The position numbers and the translations under genes were made by a program. Source: Limonium bicolor (lineage: Eukaryota > Streptophyta > Magnoliopsida > Caryophyllales > Plumbaginaceae). Taken from it: DNA of 64,000 bases. This document shows positions 59,681-64,000 of this stretch, one piece after another (within the stretch, counting starts at the first letter, position 1; every line of letters begins with the position of its first letter). Location of the stretch: the NCBI GenBank assembly GCA_023374045.1, contig CM041778.1, forward strand, positions 290,943,533-291,007,532. The letters run 5' to 3'. Below the pieces are notes generated by a model, which was not told the DNA's origin, did not search any database, and saw only the letters and a program-made list of their open reading frames with translations.

Positions 59681-60677
59681 TATACATATTTCTTTTATCA
59701 AAATCATAAAGCACATCACTATATATATGTATGTATATTTTTATCAAAATTACATAATTAATTAACACATTAAGGTTTGGGGTATTTCAATCTACCCCCC
59801 TTAAAAGAACTTTGTCCTCAATGTTCCCAACTTCCCATGCATCCTTTAATTAGAATACCGGGTTTACTAGCAAGGTACAACTTCCATACTATAACACACT
59901 TTTACATAGCAACCTTGGACTTAACGGTCCGGGTAACATATCCACATCCATACATGACATACTGACATAATAACTTCGGACTCAACGGTCCGGGTAACAT
60001 AACAACATTTGCACTTACATAACAACCCTCAGACTCAGAGGTCTGGGTCACATAACAACATTCAGACTCATAGGTCTTCCAATCCTTCTAGTCATAATCA
60101 TTACATCTCCAAGGGATGGAACTCCGTCCATCAATTATCCTCAATTTGCCTCAAGTCAACTTACTTAGAGAATCCTATCCTCACTTAGTTCTTCATCAGT
60201 TTCCTACCGATTCATACATCACCATACTATATATATGTGTATATATATATTTTATCAAAATCACAATACCCAATACTATATATACATATTTCTTTTATCA
60301 AAATCATAAAGCACATCACTATATATATGTATGTATATTTTTATCATAATTACATAATTAATTAACACATTAAGGTTTGGGGTATTTCAATCTACCCCCC
60401 TTAAAAGAACTTTGTCCTCAATGTTCCCAACTTCCCATGCATCCTTTAATTAGAATACCGGGTTTACTAGCAAGGTACAACTTCCATACTATAACACACT
60501 TTTACATAGCAACCTTGGACTTAACGGTCCGGGTAACATATCCACATCCATACATGACATACTGACATAATAACTTCGGACTCAACGGTCCGGGTAACAT
60601 AACAACATTTGCACTTACATAACAACCCTCAGACTCAGAGGTCTGGGTCACATAACAACATTCAGACTCATAGGTCT
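59681..60677. repeat. Patchwork duplication at the LTR-internal junction
   Basis: 397 bases (59681-60077) recur 600 bases later (60281-60677). The repeat unit is itself a patchwork: a piece of internal sequence matching about 61362-61637, the last 40 bases of the LTR with TATTTCA and the polypurine tract, and the first 290 bases of the internal region. Junctions fall at short shared words (TCTT near 60075, an AAT near 59750 and 60350). Confidence 0.85.
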
Positions 60678-63600
60678 GGATAATATTTATTACACATATC
60701 ACACAACATGTCTTAGCATGCATAACAAACAGAAATACCTTTTCCATCTCTTCATGGGCTCAAGTCCCATGTTGAGTACATATACACTGTGATCCCGCAG
60801 AACCCGGTCGCGATGGACACCTTCTGGTCCTCGTTCCTTTGGAAGATCAAAACAATCACATTCATTTTTAAAATATACTTCTCATGTCACCGGTCCGAAG
60901 ACAAAGGCTCATACGTCCTCAGCTCGTGAGCAAGTAATACGAAAATATTCTTTATGTGGCTAAGTAGAACAAATCCTTTATTGGGAGGATACTAATTGAA
61001 AATCCTCTATAAGGTCAAGTAAAAGAAATCCTCCTTTGAAAATACCATTTAAGAATCTTGGAAATATTAATTGAAGTCTTGAAAATACCAATTGAGAATT
61101 TGAAAACACCAATTTAAAATTCTTTTGAAAACGCAATACAACTCCAAGTCCAATTTGTGCTAACTGCATCTTATTCTTAAGGTGATTATTTGTGACCACT
61201 TATAGGGAGCTTCAAGAGTCATCCAGCCCTAATGTTATCAGCATCAGAGTTGAACTATCCTTCCACCCCAATTTGTGTTCGGCTTCCCTTGATCGCATGC
61301 AAAGTTCCACCTCCCACTTCAATTTCAACCAACAACTTATTCAAGCATTTACCATTTTCTATCTTCCAATCCTTCTAGTCATAATCATTACATCTCCAAG
61401 GGATAGAACTCCGTCCATCAATTATCCTCAATTTGCCTCAAGTCAACTTACTTAGAGAATCCTATCCTCACTAAGTTCTTCATCAGTTTCCTACCGATTC
61501 ATACATCACCATACTATATATATGTGTATATATATATATTTTCAAAATCACAATACCCAATACTATATATACATATTTCTTTTATCAAAATCATAAAGCA
61601 CATCACTATATATATGTATGTATATTTTTATCAAAATCACATTGCACATCATTATATTTGTCTCAAATAAACATATACTATCGGGGTTTTAGTTCCCCGG
61701 GAGTTTCTCTACACCCATACACTTGTATACACACACCACTTATAACAATGGTATTCGCATCTTTAGTGCGCAACTACCACAATTAAACCATGAATGAATA
61801 CGTACGTTCATGTACCATACGCACCAATCATCAAAACAAAGTATTTTATGTTATACACCACATCATGACAAATTATTTTGTGCTATGCACAACATTGTTC
61901 ACGTACACTTGTACGTAAACATTCACTAAGCGTTTTTGCGCTCTACCCCCTTTAAAAGGGATTACGCCCGCGTAATCTACCATATGTTATTACTTAACAT
62001 TGGTTTAAAGTATTTGGCCGCCGTGAAGTGTTTTAACTTCTACGCGGTTGGTTTTACAATGCGATCCAGACATAGGACTTAACCTTATTGGCGGTTTAGT
62101 CCCTAAGCCAAGAGTTCTCACTGGAGTTTATTTAACTCATAATCGGTTTCGGTTCTGGCTTGTGAGGCTTCTAGGCGTTAATAATTAGCCATTACTTGTA
62201 TTCACCATACATATTCAACATTCGAGACATTGGCTCACTAGCTTCTGCTGCGCGACTCTGATAACTTTGGAAGTTAGTTTATCATTTTTCATGACGTATT
62301 CTACATTTCCCATTTATCACCTTCATCTTGTGAAGAATGGTTTCTCAACCGACGCGTGGTATCTCTTACCGTGAGCGAATTCGGTGAGATTCCAACTTTC
62401 TATTCACTTTTATGATAGTTTACAGTGTATACCGCTATGTATTTCACGATGACTGGCTTGATTTCTTCCGACTTACTATCGGTTGAGGGTGAGCTACTAC
62501 CTAATGTGTAGTGCTCTCTCGGTTATTTCCCACACTTGAGGTATATTCCACAACGATATTTGGTATTCCCTTTCTACCTCTAACCAGACATCACATTTCC
62601 CCAAATTCCTAGCTATCCCACTCGATCATTACTGTGCAAGTGCAATACCAAAACACTCAGTCATACAGAGTACAGAGGCGTAAACCCTTGGCAGTAAACC
62701 TCTTATGCGATTCCTATAGGAATGCACATTGTGTACTGGCTTACTGCCCAGTTTACTTGTTATCACTTATTGCACACCGTATTCTTACTTCTTGTACCAC
62801 ATTAACTTACATAAAATCCACTCTCTTATTAGCTTTTGCTCATGTTCATCCATCATTCGTATTATGGTTCGTCATTCTTTTGGATGTCTACTGAATACAC
62901 TACTCTTCGAGTCTTTATGCTCCTTGAGCGTTGTTCACTTTACACTTAGCATCATGCACCTATGGTGGTTGCTATTAAACTTACTACTCTCCTCAATTGG
63001 TATAAACACTTCTATTCGTATTATTCTTATTCAAATAATTCTTGGGTAGTGACAATACGGTCAATCCTTAACATATTTCATGAACTTGGTTCACATAACT
63101 ACCGCTCCCGCGGTTTCACCATATCGAGAGGTATCCCCACTCTTAAAGCAGTGGTTCGTTTTCCGCTCTATTTACTTGAATAACATAAACTTCCATAATC
63201 AATTAAATTCACCTAACACATTTTGTTTGTGCCTTATAAGCCTTCTTACCTCGAGCTGTGCTCATTGTAGGCTGTTCACATACATTTTGCTTCTCTATAC
63301 AACATTACATGGTTTGGAGATTGTATTGGGCTCCATGACAAGGTCGTTGCATCATGCTTCCTTATATGGGATGTCTCTTAAGAATATATGTTTACCTCCT
63401 AACGATTTATGTTTAAACCGGGTATTAGCTTCAACTCTTGAGTTTCTATCACGACATTTTGTTCAACAATTGTTGACCCACACAGCCTTCAGGACAGCTC
63501 CTCGGTGTTACTAGGTTGTGCCATTACATCTGGCTTGTATACGTTTAGTTAACTACATCGCTTTGCGTTCCTTGCTGGGTTTATTATCCTCTTGTGTGAA

Positions 63601-64000
63601 AATCGATTTTTCCCTGGTAGTCTAGGTGCTCATTCCGGGAGTTTCATCTCATTCGTTGCACATTACGTGTCCATATTAGGCATTGGCCTTACTATGTATA
63701 GGTTGGGTATTTGTTCCAGCTATCATGTTTTGTTCCTCGGGATTCTTGAGACATATAAGATGTCTTTACTTACTAGTCAGTGCACTCCACACTTCTTGAC
63801 TCATAAACACTTCCTTGAAATGGATTCACTAATTCTTTTAGTCTCGTTAACTTAACTGAGTTCCTTTACTTCAACCATTCTTGGCAATTTGTTGCTCTTG
63901 TTTAACTTTTACTGCTGACCATAGTATCAAGTCAACTACTTCCCGTGTTTCTGACTCCACTCGTATACATATGTGGGGTACCCTACTGATACATTGCAAC
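59790..64000 (-). other. Right LARD internal region, cut by the window end
   Basis: Begins with the inverted polypurine tract (59791-59802) and, apart from the patchwork duplication, follows the left internal region to the equivalent of 53816. Non-coding. It retains the 98-base stretch (62868-62965) missing on the left. Its primer-binding site and a third LTR are expected beyond 64000. Confidence 0.85.

Larger units (their letters stand above)
55470..59789 (-). mobile_element. Shared LTR of the minus-strand tandem LARD
   Basis: 4320 bases, uninterrupted. A primer-binding site lies on its left (so it is a 5' LTR for the left internal region) and a polypurine tract on its right (so it is a 3' LTR for the right internal region). 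It matches the left LTR throughout, except that near its right end 59681-59751 is a stretch of internal sequence inserted or swapped into the LTR. Confidence 0.92.

Overview
The window reads as repeat-dense plant nuclear DNA, most likely from an angiosperm with a large genome. I found no host gene, tRNA, rRNA or CRISPR. Almost every base can be assigned to transposable elements: long terminal repeat (LTR) retrotransposons with plant-type primer-binding sites (initiator tRNA-Met; the Athila-type TGGCGCCGTTGCCGG; the Tat-type TGGCGCCGTCTGTGG), a CACTA DNA transposon and two LINE fragments. The species cannot be read from the sequence.

Layout. (1) 1-2006 is the 3' part of a large non-coding LTR. 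(2) 2007-4574 holds two decayed L1-type LINE fragments lying tail to tail. (3) 4575-8601 is the 5' part of another large non-coding LTR. (4) From 8602 past the window end lies a minus-strand LARD-type element (large retrotransposon derivative, no coding capacity) arranged LTR-internal-LTR-internal: LTR 8602-34244 (interrupted), internal region 34245-55469 (interrupted), shared LTR 55470-59789, internal region 59790-64000 onward. Its left LTR was hit by a complete plus-strand LARD of the same superfamily (9967-23566, target duplication CGATC) and, 127 bases away, by an Athila-type element keeping only gag and protease (23699-31485, target duplication GGTGG). Its left internal region was hit by a minus-strand Ty3/gypsy Tat-lineage element (34677-50732, target duplication ACACC), itself hit by a CACTA element (35213-39714). 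This is four levels of nesting with three verified 5-bp target duplications.

Coding content. The Tat element has gag, protease, reverse transcriptase, two RNase H domains and integrase on the minus strand, broken by stops and many one-base frameshifts. It also carries a multi-exon gene on the opposite strand (40183-43631) with its own TATA-like box, a domain resembling the 'putative gypsy type transposon' (Transposase_28) family and a long coiled coil. The Athila-type element has gag and protease in several frames and no reverse transcriptase. The LARDs are non-coding and would need all proteins in trans.

Most interesting. Three LARD-superfamily LTR types carry, at an equivalent place, 3-4 hairpins of about 34-36 nt spaced about 70 nt apart. 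Stem sequences differ completely between types yet stay self-complementary, and several loops contain a CCGG palindrome. A second array of mini-hairpins with compensatory stem changes lies just inside the polypurine tract. This suggests selection on RNA (or DNA) structure, for example a packaging or dimerisation signal, in an element whose only asset is its RNA.

Caution. Many reading-frame breaks are one-base indels in short homopolymers, and paired Tat LTRs differ largely by one-base indels, so some breaks may be consensus errors rather than biology.
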